A DNA stretch of 64,000 bases from Myxococcota bacterium. Lineage in GTDB: Bacteria > Myxococcota_A > UBA9160 > SMWR01. Both the position numbers and the translations under genes were made by a program. Below the pieces are notes generated by a model, which saw only the letters and a list, made by a program, of their open reading frames with translations, was not told where the DNA came from and searched no databases. Location: contig JAKVBI010000010.1 of NCBI GenBank assembly GCA_022447545.1, positions 124,001 to 188,000 on the forward strand, read 5' to 3'. This document shows positions 9,277 through 18,028 of this stretch, in pieces. Numbering within the stretch: the first letter of the stretch is position 1; the number at the start of each line of letters is the position of its first letter.

Positions 9277-10920
9277 CTAGCTGCCTCGGAGCACCTGTCC
9301 AGCACGTTCTCCTGTGAGTTCCCCATCTTCGACGGTGACGCAGCCGTTGACGATGACCGTCTCGATGCCCTCGGCTCGGGGGAGCAGTCGTCCCCCACCG
9401 CCGGGTAGGTCGAATACGACCTCTGCTTCCTTGGCCGATACGGTCTCAGGGTCGAAGGTGACGACGTCGGCGTGCCAGCCCTCTCGGAGAAGCCCGCGCT
9501 CGCGAATTCCCCAGAATTGGGCGGGCTGTTGGGTCATTTTGTGGATGGCCTGCTCCAGACTGATTTGTCTGCGTTCTCGGACCCATTGTCCGAGGAAGTA
9601 GGTGGTGTAGGCGGCATCCGAAAGGAGTGTCAGGTGCGCACCAGCGTCCGAGAGGCCAAGCAGATGTTCATCGCCGAGGACCTGATCTGTTTTGTCTAGG
9701 TCCGTGGAGAGTTGGTAGCTGAATTCTGTCGCGAGATCGTCTTCTAGGGGAAGATCGAAAAAAGCGTTCAGTGGGTCGATGCCCCGTACCGTGGCGATCT
9801 CAGCGATGGATCGTCCGATGTTTTCGCGAAGGCTTTCCTTGCCCGTCATGGTCACATGAATGTCGTGCCATCGAGGTTGGAAAACGGTGAAGCGGCCATC
9901 CTTACCACTGATCTCTTCACGGAAACGCTCTCTGAAAGAACTTTCACTCAATATTCGAGACATTTCGTCTCGAGAAACGTTCATGAGATCGGCCCAGCAC
10001 TCGAGTTGGTCGAAGACCACACCACCGGCCAAAGTGAAATCCATCAGGGTCGGGCGGCAGGTCGTCTGTGGCACCAACTCCAAGCCGTCGGATCGCGCGT
10101 TTTCGAGATCGCGGCGACCATCCTGAGTGGGCAGCCCGAGAAAGGTGACGGGGCGACCACTTCTTTGGGCCGCTTCGATGCTGACCTGGACGTCATTGAG
10201 ATCCTTGACGACAATCTCGAAGGCGCCGTGCTCGAATTCGTTCATGACTTCGACCAGGGTGAGAACTTCTTCGTCCGTAGCGAAACGGCTCGGGACCGGT
10301 TTGCCGTCGCCTCCCACATGGGTGGGGGCCTGGCTGGTTGAAAAGCCGAGCGCGCCGGCCCGCATGGCCTCTCGGACCAGAACCCGCATCTGCTCGACCT
10401 CGGCGGGGGTCGCCTGTCGTTCGGTGGCTTCGCCATCCATGACGTAGTAGCGAAGCGCGGAGTGTCCGATGCATGACCCCACATTGAGGGCAGGTCGCCG
10501 ATTCTCGATGGCATCCAGGAACTCGGGAAACGTCTCCCACTGCCACTCGATTCCCTGCTCGAGTGCTGGCAGGCTCATTCCCTCCACGCGCTCGAGCATT
10601 TTCGCAACGCGTTGTCGGCCGTCGGGCCGGCAGGGGGCGATGGTGAATCCGCAATTCCCCATGACGACACTGGTGATCCCGTGCCAGCACGAGGGCGTCA
10701 GTTCAGCGTCCCACCAGATCTGGGCGTCATAGTGGGTGTGGGGATCGATGAATCCAGGTGAGACCACGAGTCCGGAAGCATCGATCTCGCGTCGGCCCGG
10801 TCCGGCCGCGCCTCCCACCTGAGACAAGCGACCGTCGTCGATCGCGATGTCGCCGGTGGTCCGCTCCTCACCGGTTCCATCGATCAGGGTCCCTGCCCGA
10901 ATCACAAGATCGTGTGCCAT
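9277..10920 (-). CDS. N-acyl-D-amino-acid deacylase-type amidohydrolase
   Basis: This 547-residue protein starts at the ATG at 10920; longer upstream frames lack similarity. It opens with LVIRAGTLIDGTG, then the metal motif FIDPHTHYD, the family-typical VVMGNCGFTIAP block, and LSDAGAHLTLLSD near the C-terminus. These are hallmarks of the D-aminoacylase / N-acyl-D-amino-acid deacylase branch of the metal-dependent amidohydrolases, which hydrolyse amide bonds of N-acylated or cyclic substrates in the cytoplasm. The exact substrate is not predictable. It is divergent from an amidohydrolase-2 relative. Confidence 0.87.
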   Translation of the reverse strand: MAHDLVIRAGTLIDGTGEERTTGDIAIDDGRLSQVGGAAGPGRREIDASGLVVSPGFIDPHTHYDAQIWWDAELTPSCWHGITSVVMGNCGFTIAPCRPDGRQRVAKMLERVEGMSLPALEQGIEWQWETFPEFLDAIENRRPALNVGSCIGHSALRYYVMDGEATERQATPAEVEQMRVLVREAMRAGALGFSTSQAPTHVGGDGKPVPSRFATDEEVLTLVEVMNEFEHGAFEIVVKDLNDVQVSIEAAQRSGRPVTFLGLPTQDGRRDLENARSDGLELVPQTTCRPTLMDFTLAGGVVFDQLECWADLMNVSRDEMSRILSESSFRERFREEISGKDGRFTVFQPRWHDIHVTMTGKESLRENIGRSIAEIATVRGIDPLNAFFDLPLEDDLATEFSYQLSTDLDKTDQVLGDEHLLGLSDAGAHLTLLSDAAYTTYFLGQWVRERRQISLEQAIHKMTQQPAQFWGIRERGLLREGWHADVVTFDPETVSAKEAEVVFDLPGGGGRLLPRAEGIETVIVNGCVTVEDGELTGERAGQVLRGS

Positions 10921-11155
10921 TGCGAGTCTCCGAGTTGTGTGGTGGAGGATTGATGAGTTCCATCCTACACCAGTGCCCAGTGCGGGGTGGAGAAGTGAGA
11001 CGGGACGGGAGGGGAGCCGCTCCTGGGCTTGAACCCTGACCGCAGGGGTGTTTGAATCCCGGTTCGCTCGAAGGGGCGCAGTTGTCCCGGGGAGCCGAAA
11101 GCGCGGAGGCGGGCCGCAGGGTCGCGCTGAAAATCGATGGAGCCGTGAAACCACC

Positions 11156-12022
11156 ATGACGATGCCCAACGACGTGCCGATCATCGATCTGATGTTGGGC
11201 ATTCCTAGCCCGGATCAACCGAAGAGTTACGAGTTTATGCAGCCTCTCTTCATGGACAGGGAGAGCCGGGAAGAGTTCAAGTTCCCCCCGCAGTACATGT
11301 TCAAGGACTTTCCGAAGGTCCCAGCTCAGAGTGACTACGTGAAATACACGCTCGACCTGATGGATCGATTCAATATCGAACGGGCGATGCTCGGAGTGGG
11401 TGAAGTGGTGGGTACGAATGAGCGTGCGGTACGGGATCATCCCGATCGGTTCATTCCGTCTTGTAATTCTTGGCCCAACGAAGGTATGGAGGGTGTGCGG
11501 CGAATCGTACGACTCTACGAGGAGTATGGGGTCAAGGCCGTGGGCGCATTTCCGTGTGGAGAGTTTCCTCAGGTCGATGTCAATAGCCCCAAGTACTATC
11601 CGATCTTCGCCAAATGCGTCGAACTCGATCTGCCATTTTGTTGCACGATTGGAGTCCCGGGTCCTCGCATTCCGATGCATCCGCAACTCACCGAGCACAT
11701 CGATGAGATCTGCTGGTTCTTTCCGGATCTAAAGTTCGTGATACGCCATGGCTCTGAGCCCTGGGCGGATCTGGCGGTCAAGTTGATGCTCAAGTGGCCG
11801 AACCTGTTTTTTTCGACCACTGCGTTCGCTCCGAAGCATTACCCCAAAGCGGTGATCGACTACGCGAATACCCGAGGTTCCGACAAGGTCATGTACGCGG
11901 GTTATTTTCCATCGGGGCTGACCCTCGAGCGTATTTTCGGGGACATGCCGAATGTTCCATTCCGCGACCACGTGTGGCCGAAATTCCTGCGTGAGAACGC
12001 GATCCGCGTCTTTAATCTGTAG
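11156..12022 (+). CDS. Amidohydrolase-2 (PF04909-like) protein with altered metal site
   Basis: This 288-residue protein starts at the ATG at 11156. The fold signature is clear: N-terminal VPIIDLMLGIP, then DRFNIERAMLGVGE, the helix RIVRLYEEYGVKAVG, FVIRHGSEPW and the end HVWPKFLRENAIRVFNL. In decarboxylase/hydrolase members the first block is D-x-H-x-H and the late block is F-G-S-D-Y-P. Here these are D-L-M-L and Y-A-G-Y-F-P, so two metal-ligand sites are missing. It may be non-metal or use other ligands. It overlaps the CaiB fusion gene tail-to-tail by 11 bp. Confidence 0.8.
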   Translation: MTMPNDVPIIDLMLGIPSPDQPKSYEFMQPLFMDRESREEFKFPPQYMFKDFPKVPAQSDYVKYTLDLMDRFNIERAMLGVGEVVGTNERAVRDHPDRFIPSCNSWPNEGMEGVRRIVRLYEEYGVKAVGAFPCGEFPQVDVNSPKYYPIFAKCVELDLPFCCTIGVPGPRIPMHPQLTEHIDEICWFFPDLKFVIRHGSEPWADLAVKLMLKWPNLFFSTTAFAPKHYPKAVIDYANTRGSDKVMYAGYFPSGLTLERIFGDMPNVPFRDHVWPKFLRENAIRVFNL

Positions 12023-14417
12023 CGATCGGGGCTTCAGGGCTTCGGATCACACCGCTGTTTTCCAGTTTCTCGATGTGGTCGGCGTCGTAGCCGAGTTCGG
12101 CGAGTAGGCGGAGGTTGTGCGCGCCTGCATGGTGGGAAGTGTCCATGCGTGCGCAATCGCGCGATAGAAATACAGGGGGGCCGTAGCGCGGATAACGACC
12201 GATTTCCGGGTGCTCGACGTCGGTCACCATGCCGGCCTCACGAGCAAAGGGAGAGTCGAGCACGAAACTTGCCACGGGTCCCTGGTCGGCGCGAACGCAA
12301 CCGACGCCATGGCTCAAGAGTTCTTGCTCCCAGGTGTCGGCTGATTTCTCGATAAACAGAGCTTCCAGTTCTGTGGCGAGTTCCAAGGAATTCGAGGGCT
12401 TCTCGAAGCGGGGGTCCGAAATCCACTGAGGGCGGGACAGTGCCCGGCATAGACGCTCAAACTCCCTCGGGGTGGGGCAGGCCAGGAAGATCCAGCCCTC
12501 GGCGGTTTCGTACAGGCGGTAGAGGGTACCCAGTCCCAGGCGCCGAGAATCGGTCATGGCAGGAGGTGGAGAACCGGGGAAGCGAACGAAATCGGCCCAA
12601 TTCGCATAGGCGTTGCTGCAAAGCATTCTCGTTTCCACGGTCTGGCCCTGCTGGCTTCGGGTGCGATGAAAGAGCGCCATCAGTGCCGACGTGGTCGAGG
12701 CGATGCCTGCATTGAAATCCGGGTTTGACTCGTTGGAGGCCGCGAGGGCGATGGAGGTTTCGCGAAGACAGTCGAGATCCATCGAGGTGTCGTCGCTGGG
12801 TAGTCTGCCGGCTCCCATCTGTTTGACGACACCGCCGCACAAGGCTCCGAACGTCGGGTGGTAGGCGGTTTTCGATGAGAAGGGACCGGTGGAGCCAAAG
12901 GAGGCGCCGTAGACATAGACAAGGCCGGGGTTGATGGAATGTAGAGTGGCCGGGTCCATTCCCAAGCGCTCGGGTACCCCGGGCCGGTAGTTGTGGAGAA
13001 GGACGTCGGCCTCTCGAACCAGTTGGTGCAGGATCTTGCGCCCCTCTTCGCTTTTCAGGTCTACGGTGAGGCTCTGCTTGCCCTGGGTCGTCTTGAAGTG
13101 AACTCCTGGGTACTGGCGGATGGGGTCCCCGGTAAGGGGCTCGATTTTGATGACTTTCGCGCCGAGTTCTGCAAACAGGGTGGCGGCCGTGGGGGTGGCG
13201 ATCCATGTGGAGAGTTCGAGCACCGTGACGCCGTCGAGGACCCTCCCGTTGGGTGATGCCGGATCCGATATTTTCTGGGGCGTCTCCGTGTCCGGGAGGC
13301 TCTGCCACCCCGCGTTTTCGATGGGGGTGGGCGAAGTCGTGTCGGGTGGGCCGGGTTGAGCAGGCGTCTCGGAAAAATCGGCCAGGGGGCCGAGTTCTTC
13401 GATCCAGCCCAGTTCGGAATCGCTGCGTCGGATGACGTCACCGTTGTGCACGAATTGGGGATGCTGGGACACTTCGCCTGGCCCCAGGAAGGGCACGACC
13501 GACATGTCGGAATCGGCATCGAAGGTGCGCGTCCACTCTTCCAGGGTTTTTTCGCGCATGCGGAGAAGAATCAGATCTCGCAGGGCACGGGCGTCGTCGC
13601 TTCGCGTGAAGCGGGGGGTATCGGTGAAGCGTGGGTCGTTGGAAATCGTCTCTTCCAGGCCGAGGTTCCGGAGCATGGCGCTCAGTTGTTTGGGGCTTCG
13701 TTGAGCGAATTGGACCCAGTGGCCGTCTCGGGTGCAGGCAGGCAGGTAACCGTGATCGGGCATGTCGTCGAATCGCAAGCTCCTCGAGGCACCGGGATAC
13801 CAGTGGGACATGTCGTAGACGGTCAATGCCTGTAGGAGGCTGGCTTGCACCCGTTGACCCAGTCCCGTAGTCGTGCGCTGGATGAGGGCAGCCAGGCTTC
13901 CCTGAAGTGCCAGGTGTGCGGCTCCATAGCTGGCAACCGGCACTGCTGCGTAGGTAGGTCGCGTGCCTCCTTCGAGCGTGGAGAATTCGTGCATTCGACC
14001 GGCTCGGGCGGCTACCAGGCCGTCGTATCCGGGCACTTCCGCGTAGGGCCCGCTGGAGCCGAAGCCCGTGATCTCGCAGAACACCAGCTGGGGTGCTATC
14101 GGAGAAAGAGAAGCGAAGTCGAGGCCGAACCGCTCTGCGCGTCCGGGTTCCCAACTCGCCAACAACACATCGGCCTTCGCGGCTAGGTTACGAACTGTTT
14201 GTGCGTCGTGCGGAGTCGTCAGGTCGGCAAGGTGGTGACGCTTGCCTCGATTCCAGCTGAGAGCACCAGGATGACCTCGCCAAGGGTCTCCTTCAGGGTG
14301 GGAGATCTTGAGAACTTCGGCTCCGTTGTCCGAGAGAATCATCCCGGCCAAGGCCCCCGAGAGGCCTGACCCCAACTCCAATACGCGCAGTCCCGTCGTG
14401 CAACTCGTGGTTACCAT
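12012..14417 (-). CDS. Fused tandem CaiB/BaiF (family III) CoA-transferase
   Basis: This 801-residue protein is twice the usual family length. Two homologous halves can be read: residues about 1-370 (LRVLELGSGLSGALAGMIL, FCEITGFGSSGPYAEVPGYD) and about 395-801 (VTVLELSTWIATPTAATLF, VYVYGASFGSTGPF). The catalytic Asp of the family lies in a P-x(5-6)-D-x-x-x-G block. The second half keeps it (NPDFNAG) but the first half has Ser (PVASYGAAH). I chose the ATG at 14417 because AGAGG sits correctly before it; an ATG at 14438 is possible. The protein probably moves CoA between carboxylic acids in the surrounding catabolic pathway. Confidence 0.87.
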   Translation of the reverse strand: MVTTSCTTGLRVLELGSGLSGALAGMILSDNGAEVLKISHPEGDPWRGHPGALSWNRGKRHHLADLTTPHDAQTVRNLAAKADVLLASWEPGRAERFGLDFASLSPIAPQLVFCEITGFGSSGPYAEVPGYDGLVAARAGRMHEFSTLEGGTRPTYAAVPVASYGAAHLALQGSLAALIQRTTTGLGQRVQASLLQALTVYDMSHWYPGASRSLRFDDMPDHGYLPACTRDGHWVQFAQRSPKQLSAMLRNLGLEETISNDPRFTDTPRFTRSDDARALRDLILLRMREKTLEEWTRTFDADSDMSVVPFLGPGEVSQHPQFVHNGDVIRRSDSELGWIEELGPLADFSETPAQPGPPDTTSPTPIENAGWQSLPDTETPQKISDPASPNGRVLDGVTVLELSTWIATPTAATLFAELGAKVIKIEPLTGDPIRQYPGVHFKTTQGKQSLTVDLKSEEGRKILHQLVREADVLLHNYRPGVPERLGMDPATLHSINPGLVYVYGASFGSTGPFSSKTAYHPTFGALCGGVVKQMGAGRLPSDDTSMDLDCLRETSIALAASNESNPDFNAGIASTTSALMALFHRTRSQQGQTVETRMLCSNAYANWADFVRFPGSPPPAMTDSRRLGLGTLYRLYETAEGWIFLACPTPREFERLCRALSRPQWISDPRFEKPSNSLELATELEALFIEKSADTWEQELLSHGVGCVRADQGPVASFVLDSPFAREAGMVTDVEHPEIGRYPRYGPPVFLSRDCARMDTSHHAGAHNLRLLAELGYDADHIEKLENSGVIRSPEAPIATD

Positions 14418-14527
14418 TCGTTCCTCTCGTGTCTCCATGATCTCGTGGTTCTTCTCGCGTCGCGTTCTCGTTTCGTGCCGCTGCGGTCCCTGAATCGGTA
14501 GGTGCTTACGCGTGGATCCGGGGCCTG

Positions 14528-15148
14528 TCACCAGTCACGGTTGCGGGCCGCGGCGACGATCAGACTTGTGGCTCCGTCGTAGCCTACGAGTGCGGTATTG
14601 ATGACGAGGTGGTAGTTGACCGGGTCGTTCCAGTCCCGGTCGTAATACTCCTGGTGGTATCGGGCTCGATTGTCGTCCGAGTCATCGACCACGCTCGGGG
14701 CTTCGTGGCGGTCGATGCCCAGTCGGCGAATGGCCGTCTCGATTCGTTGTTCTCGTGGAGCCACCACCCGAACGTGGAGTGCATTCTCGTCCCGGGCGAG
14801 CACGGCTGCGGCCGCTCGCCCGACCATCACCATGCGGTCTCGGCGTCCAAGTTCCGCAACGAGATCGCGGGTGATTCGTGCGAGCTTGAGTTCCTGGGGT
14901 TCGTCCAGAACCTCAGGAGACGACACGAGGTATTCCGGAAACGAAAGTGCCGAGGACTGTGCAAGCCTCTCCAGGAACCCGGGGACTCGCTCCTCGAGGC
15001 TTGCGACGTCTTCGGGGTCGTAGCCCGATCGCTCTGCGATCTGGTCGACGAACGCATTGTCGACCACGGTCCAGTCGAGGGCCGCGGCGACCTGGCTCGC
15101 AATTTTCGATCCGCCGGCAGCGTATTGACGGGAGATCGTGATGAACAT
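14528..15148 (-). CDS. Cytidylate kinase-like family protein
   Basis: This 206-residue protein starts MFITISRQYAAGGSKIA, a P-loop-like entry typical of the PF13189 cytidylate-kinase-like family. It has the later conserved MVGRAAAAVLA and LHVRVVAPREQRIE blocks (the region handling phosphate and LID contacts in CMP kinases) and ends NYHLVINTALVGYDGA. True CMP kinase would normally be longer and sit near rpsA, which is absent here. This family is often fused to or near regulators and its substrate is unsettled. It lies just upstream of the fused CoA-transferase on the same strand. Confidence 0.85.
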   Translation of the reverse strand: MFITISRQYAAGGSKIASQVAAALDWTVVDNAFVDQIAERSGYDPEDVASLEERVPGFLERLAQSSALSFPEYLVSSPEVLDEPQELKLARITRDLVAELGRRDRMVMVGRAAAAVLARDENALHVRVVAPREQRIETAIRRLGIDRHEAPSVVDDSDDNRARYHQEYYDRDWNDPVNYHLVINTALVGYDGATSLIVAAARNRDW

Positions 15149-15169
15149 GGTGGTCGTATCCTCTTCTGC

Positions 15170-16453
15170 TTAGGTGTCTTCGGAAAGCTGTTCGATTTGA
15201 AAATCGAGGCTTCGTAGGGCTGGGCTCACGGCGTAGAAGAACAAGGCAGAGGCCATGGCCAGAATGGCCGCGCCGCCGACGGCCATGGGGGCGCCATAAC
15301 TTTCGGCAAGGGTGGAGATGGGTAGGGTGCCCAGGAGAGGTAAAGAGAACGACATCATCAAAAAGCTCGAAATTCTTCCGCGGATGGAGTCGGGGATGAG
15401 CAGTTGAATGGCCGTGTTGTTCAGAGTACCGAAGATACTCGCAAAGATATTGGCGATCAGGATCAGGACCACGGCCGGGATGAACCATGGCGAGAAGGCG
15501 AACAAAGCCAGGAGAAGACCGAAGGCCAGAACGCTGATCATCATCGGCCGGAGTCGCTGGGTCACAGAGGACTGGGCGGCCACGAAAATGGACCCCAGGA
15601 CGCCGCCGGTTCCTGCGGCAGCGTGGAGGATTCCCAGTCCCACGGCGCCGGTCTCCCATACGTCATCGGCGAAGACCACCAGAAGTGTCTGGAAGGGCAT
15701 GGCGAGGAACATGGGTACCAGTCCGTAGATGAGGAGGATGAGGACGATCTTGTGGTTTCTGACGTAGGTCAGCCCCTCGATGAAATTAGTCATGGCCGGT
15801 GCTTCGAGTGTCTTTGCCTCGGCGGGGCGCTTTGCAATGCGAAACATCGCGATCACGGCAAAAACGTAGAGGGCCAGATTGAGGCCGTAGACCCCTTCGA
15901 TCCCCAAGACTGGGATCATGAAACCGGCCAGGGCGGGTCCGGCTACGCGGGTGACGTTCATTCCGGCCATGTTCAATGCGATGGCATTGGTGAGTCGTTT
16001 CTTGCCCACGATATCCACCACGATGGCCTGTCTCGCGGGCATGACCAGGGGAAACGTGCAGCCCATGAGGGACGCCAGGCCGACCAGATGCCAGTACTGG
16101 AGGGAGTCGGTGATGAGCAGCGCGAGGATTGCCCCCTCACTGAGGACCGCGATGCATTGGGAAATGATGATCAAGCGGCGACGTTCGATTCGGTCGGCCA
16201 GAACTCCGCCGTAGGGCGCGAGTAGCAGCATCGGGACAGCGACCGCGCCGCTCACGATGCCGAGAGCGAGAGGGCTGTCTGTGAGTTCGAAGGCGAGCCA
16301 GGGACGGACGATCTGCATGGCGCCCATGGCCATGAAGAAACTCATGTTGCTGGCAAATACCCAGCGAAACTCGGAAAACTCGAGTGCTCCGATGGCGTTT
16401 CGCCAGGCATGTCGACGCCGATTTTGGGGTGGGTTCGACATCGTTCTCCGCAT
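15170..16453 (-). CDS. MFS transporter (EntS/DHA3-like exporter)
   Basis: This 427-residue protein has about 12 hydrophobic segments. The cytoplasmic loop 2-3 motif G-x-L-A-D-R-x-x-R-R is present as GGVLADRIERRR, as in drug and siderophore exporters of the EntS/MefA type. It contains no N-terminal cleaved signal. The start at 16453 or the ATG four codons later (16441) are both possible. It is cotranscribed with the downstream cytidylate-kinase-like gene, which starts 22 bp after its stop. The exported compound is unknown. Confidence 0.87.
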   Translation of the reverse strand: MRRTMSNPPQNRRRHAWRNAIGALEFSEFRWVFASNMSFFMAMGAMQIVRPWLAFELTDSPLALGIVSGAVAVPMLLLAPYGGVLADRIERRRLIIISQCIAVLSEGAILALLITDSLQYWHLVGLASLMGCTFPLVMPARQAIVVDIVGKKRLTNAIALNMAGMNVTRVAGPALAGFMIPVLGIEGVYGLNLALYVFAVIAMFRIAKRPAEAKTLEAPAMTNFIEGLTYVRNHKIVLILLIYGLVPMFLAMPFQTLLVVFADDVWETGAVGLGILHAAAGTGGVLGSIFVAAQSSVTQRLRPMMISVLAFGLLLALFAFSPWFIPAVVLILIANIFASIFGTLNNTAIQLLIPDSIRGRISSFLMMSFSLPLLGTLPISTLAESYGAPMAVGGAAILAMASALFFYAVSPALRSLDFQIEQLSEDT

Positions 16454-16498
16454 CGTGGCAGGTTCCCGTCGTCGGGGAAGTGCCGTGGGGGGTCGGGG

Positions 16499-17029
16499 TC
16501 AGTCTCTGAGGTGTTCTAGGAGGTTCTTCGAACGCTCGAGTACCTCGTCGGCTCGTTCGAGAAGGGTATGCTCTTCTCGCGCACTTCGCCGATTCCTGCG
16601 TTCGCCCGCCTCCTGGGCCGTCTTGAGCCGATGACACGGCATGCATAACGTCTGGAGGTTCGAAAGATCGTGGCCTCCTCCATCGACCAGAGGCACGATG
16701 TGATCGACCTCCCAGAGTGAGCGACGGGGTAGGAATCCGAGTTCCCGCAGTCTTCGTGTTGCACCTCGACCCCGGACGCGCCGGCGAAGTGCGTTGGTGT
16801 CGAGATTGCACATCGCGCAGCGTCCCCGGTCCCGGCGCCGGACTCTCCGACGAGCCTCTCGGGGGTCGCTCATGTTGTAGGTCGCCAGGCATCTGGGGTG
16901 CCAACGACGCCGCCGGTCGGTTTTTCCGCGACGCGGTCCATCCTCGTACAGGATCGTTTCTCCACACCATCGGCACGTCCCTCTGGGAGCGTCACTGAAG
17001 GGGATGGTGGGGCGTCGGTGTTCGGCCAT
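16499..17029 (-). CDS. HNH endonuclease, ZRANB3-type
   Basis: This 176-residue protein has an N-terminal zinc-ribbon-like set of Cys (C19, C22, C47), a second pair (C71, C74) and a canonical HNH core: LWEVDHIVPL with D109 and H110, N124 in LSNLQTLC, then C129-x-x-C132-H133. The arrangement (W-H-x-x-C, R-D-x-G-x-C-x-x-C, then SLWEVDH) is that of the HNH domain of the vertebrate repair protein ZRANB3 and its bacterial stand-alone relatives. It is rich in Arg, fitting DNA binding. The C-terminal 35 residues look coiled. No methylase or phage gene is nearby, so repair is as plausible as restriction. Confidence 0.87.
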   Translation of the reverse strand: MAEHRRPTIPFSDAPRGTCRWCGETILYEDGPRRGKTDRRRRWHPRCLATYNMSDPREARRRVRRRDRGRCAMCNLDTNALRRRVRGRGATRRLRELGFLPRRSLWEVDHIVPLVDGGGHDLSNLQTLCMPCHRLKTAQEAGERRNRRSAREEHTLLERADEVLERSKNLLEHLRD

Positions 17030-17202
17030 GGGGACCTCTCGGTCGACGCGTGAGCGTCATCCGTGTCTGCTCGACCGGGGGGTGTCGGCAAGATCCCCGA
17101 ACGTCGCGCCTCGGTCAAGCGACTTGTGGCCGTAGGGCCACCAGTGATAGATGAGACTGCACCCGCGGACACCGAGGCGATGTGGGCGGGGAAGGGAGGC
17201 AC

Positions 17203-18021
17203 GTGGCGACGCAGAATTCCGAGGCAATCCGGGTCGAACGGTCCGAGGGAGTGATGAAGTTGACCCTGAATCGGCCCCACAGGCGCAATGCCATCACCAT
17301 GGGGATGTTCGCGACCTTGCGAGAGGCTTGTGACCAGGCGGCTCTGGAGCGAGACATCCGCGTGCTGGTGATCACCGGGGCGGGTGGGATTTTTTCGTCG
17401 GGCGCCGACCTGACCCCTGGAGAGGGTGAGGGGCAACGGCCCCGTGAAAAGAGTTCCGTTTCGGCATCTACCACGTCGTTGATCCGTGAAGAGGTGCATA
17501 CCGCCATCCTGGCTCTCCATCGGCTGGCGATTCCCACCGTTGCTGTGGTCCCGGGCGATGCTGCGGGTGCCGGGGCCAATCTGGCCCTGGCCTGTGATCT
17601 GGTACTGGCCGCCAGAGACGCGCGTTTCAGTCAGATCTTTGTCAAACGGGCACTTTCTCTCGATTGCGGCGGAAGTTGGTTGTTGCCCAGACTGGTGGGG
17701 CTTCAGAAGGCCAAGGAGTTGGCCTTCTTCGGGGACTGGGTGTCCGCTGCCACGGCAGAGGAACTCGGACTGGTCAATCGTGTTTGCCCCGAAGAGGAAT
17801 TGGCGGGCCTTGGGGACGAGTGGGCGAACCGCCTGGCGCAACAGGCGCCTGTTGCGCTCTCACTCATCAAGCAATCCCTGAATCGCTCCTTTGCGTCGAG
17901 CATGGAGGAGGCCCTGGATCAGGAGGCCGTGAACCAGGGAGTCTGCACTGCGACGAATGATTTCCGGGAGGGGATCGCGGCCTTTGTCGAAAAGCGGGAG
18001 CCTACTTTTACAGGCGGTTGA
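17203..18021 (+). CDS. Enoyl-CoA hydratase/isomerase (crotonase superfamily, PaaG-like)
   Basis: This is 272 residues from the GTG at 17203, which follows AAGGGAGG; an in-frame GTG at 17182 would add seven residues. Crotonase features are VMKLTLNRPHRRNAIT, the oxyanion block GIFSSGADL and PGDAAGAGANLALACD. The active-site block LSLDCGGSWLLPRLVG resembles PaaG-type isomerases, with Asp where hydratases have Glu. It probably isomerises or hydrates an unsaturated acyl-CoA. It is convergent with the flavin monooxygenase gene, 7 bp apart. Confidence 0.87.
   Translation: MATQNSEAIRVERSEGVMKLTLNRPHRRNAITMGMFATLREACDQAALERDIRVLVITGAGGIFSSGADLTPGEGEGQRPREKSSVSASTTSLIREEVHTAILALHRLAIPTVAVVPGDAAGAGANLALACDLVLAARDARFSQIFVKRALSLDCGGSWLLPRLVGLQKAKELAFFGDWVSAATAEELGLVNRVCPEEELAGLGDEWANRLAQQAPVALSLIKQSLNRSFASSMEEALDQEAVNQGVCTATNDFREGIAAFVEKREPTFTGG
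17836..17857. repeat. 22-bp perfect palindrome inside the crotonase gene
   Basis: GCGCAACAGGC is followed directly by its reverse complement GCCTGTTGCGC with no spacer. It codes for part of RLAQQAPVAL near the C-terminal helix of the enzyme. No other copy was noticed in the window. Confidence 0.85.
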
Positions 18022-18028
18022 TTCGGTC

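Noticed and set aside
11030-11100. A tRNA-like string (GGTTCGC and a TTGAATCC nearby) upstream of the amidohydrolase gene
   Set aside because: No acceptor stem, D-arm or anticodon arm can be drawn around it.
10921-11155. A small gene in the divergent gap between the two amidohydrolase genes
   Set aside because: Open frames there are extensions of the flanking genes with no similarity or ribosome site.
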